Origin: Heliopora coerulea
Lineage: Eukaryota > Cnidaria > Anthozoa > Scleralcyonacea > Helioporidae
Assembly: GCA_030142905.1 (NCBI GenBank)
Contig: JASJOG010000080.1
Location: 1,273,001-1,337,000 of the forward strand
Direction of reading: 5' to 3'
Length of the DNA stretch: 64,000 bases
Shown here: positions 63,345-64,000 of the stretch, one piece after another
Layout: every line of letters begins with the position of its first letter
How positions within the stretch are numbered: position 1 is the first letter of the stretch
Program-made: the position numbers and the translations under genes
The notes under the pieces: generated by a model
The model's input: only the letters and a program-made list of their open reading frames with translations
Database searches by the model: none
What the model was told of the DNA's origin: nothing

Positions 63345-64000
63345 TAGTCTAAGTACACAGTCTTAATGTACACTGCAATGCTTGAGAATTCTAAGACAGA
63401 GTCACAAGTAATCCAGTAATCTAATTTTGCATTATAATTATTTCATGATAAATTATAGCTCTTTGTTCTTGAAATGAATAAAAACTGGACATTGGGTATA
63501 TTCTTGGAACCTATTATAACAACGAGGTAAAATGAGGATTAAAATGATTGGGAGTTACAGGATCAATCAGTAATCACTAAGCCACCTGATGACCAGGACA
63601 GGTTGGTCAAACTGAAATAAAGATTGTTTGAGATTTCAAAAGGGTTTTGCAATCCACTCCTGTTCTACCTTTTCTTTATTTAGTAAGTCTTCAAATAATA
63701 ATGAAATATTAAACTAAACATACTAAGCCATGATCATTCTGTTAGTTTTTGTTTAACGATTGCATATTCCAACCTTATTTAATTTGTACCTGAAGCATTT
63801 CTGAAAAAGGTTTAAACCATATGCAATTCCTAGTTTTTTGCACATAAGTATTTAAAGTCAAAATTTTGATAGGCAGTGCATTCAGTAACAGATGATAAAT
63901 CTTCATATCGTTGCTGGTCACTATAATTTTATGTCTCATGCATACTTGTTCTCTTTGCTTTCAGCAATTGAAAGAGTTGGGTTTTTTTTTCATATGTTAT
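63345..64000. other. Flanking DNA, no gene recognised
   Basis: AT-rich sequence without a supported feature to the end of the window. Confidence 0.5.

Overview
The window looks like AT-rich animal nuclear DNA made mostly of transposable elements and simple repeats. I recognise no ordinary host gene. The mix of elements (Polinton/Maverick, Tigger, hAT, short-LTR Gypsy, APE-type LINE) suggests an invertebrate, perhaps a cnidarian; that placement is inference. The dominant feature is a 27.8 kb Polinton/Maverick (virus-like self-synthesising transposon) at 4783-32581. It is bounded by a perfect 7-bp duplication of the target (TTCGAGA at 4776-4782 and 32582-32588), and its short terminal inverted repeats contain (TA)n tracts. 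Layout: 1-4775 is non-coding flank with two palindromic elements, each holding a tRNA-like core, and a TTCAAC-rich repeat. 4783-32581 is the Polinton. 32589-64000 is flank holding a minisatellite, long microsatellites, a TIR-element family, a broken ORF with an SGNH-hydrolase start, a LINE fragment, a 3.3 kb element with an 8-bp TSD, a decayed Gypsy element, a Tigger element, a hAT MITE and a mariner-type MITE. Inside the Polinton the morphogenesis and replication set is recognisable: protein-primed family B DNA polymerase (14045-18055, + strand), FtsK/HerA-type packaging ATPase (18115-18768, + strand), adenain-like cysteine protease (18792-19335, - strand), double-jelly-roll major capsid protein (20890-22413, - strand), penton-like minor capsid protein (23245-24174, - strand), retrovirus-like integrase (24171-25069, - strand), and small basic/hydrophobic proteins (29352-29715, - strand). 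Accessory genes include a TNF-receptor-like type I membrane protein with cysteine-rich domains and no death domain (11979-12689), and a SET-domain protein (12925-13470). There is also a protein with a possible HUH motif (7371-8043) and one whose N-terminus resembles a histone tail (28593-29087). The copy is decaying. Polymerase, SET gene, protease and major capsid gene each carry one in-frame nonsense codon. Protease, integrase and one unknown gene change frame at homopolymer runs. The exonuclease II Asp of the polymerase reads Asn. The most unusual structure is on the minus strand between 5825 and 8258. There, 11 microexons of 15-40 nt, mostly A-rich, are separated by introns of about 78-182 bp. 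Almost every intron starts GTAAGR and ends YCTTACAG, and its two ends are inverted repeats of one another, a different sequence in each intron. The array forms the leaders of two minus-strand genes; for one of them the splice joins open a continuous reading frame and place the start codon in a perfect GCCATGG context. The minus-strand structural genes are packed with ATGA or similar stop-start overlaps, which suggests coupled translation of long transcripts.
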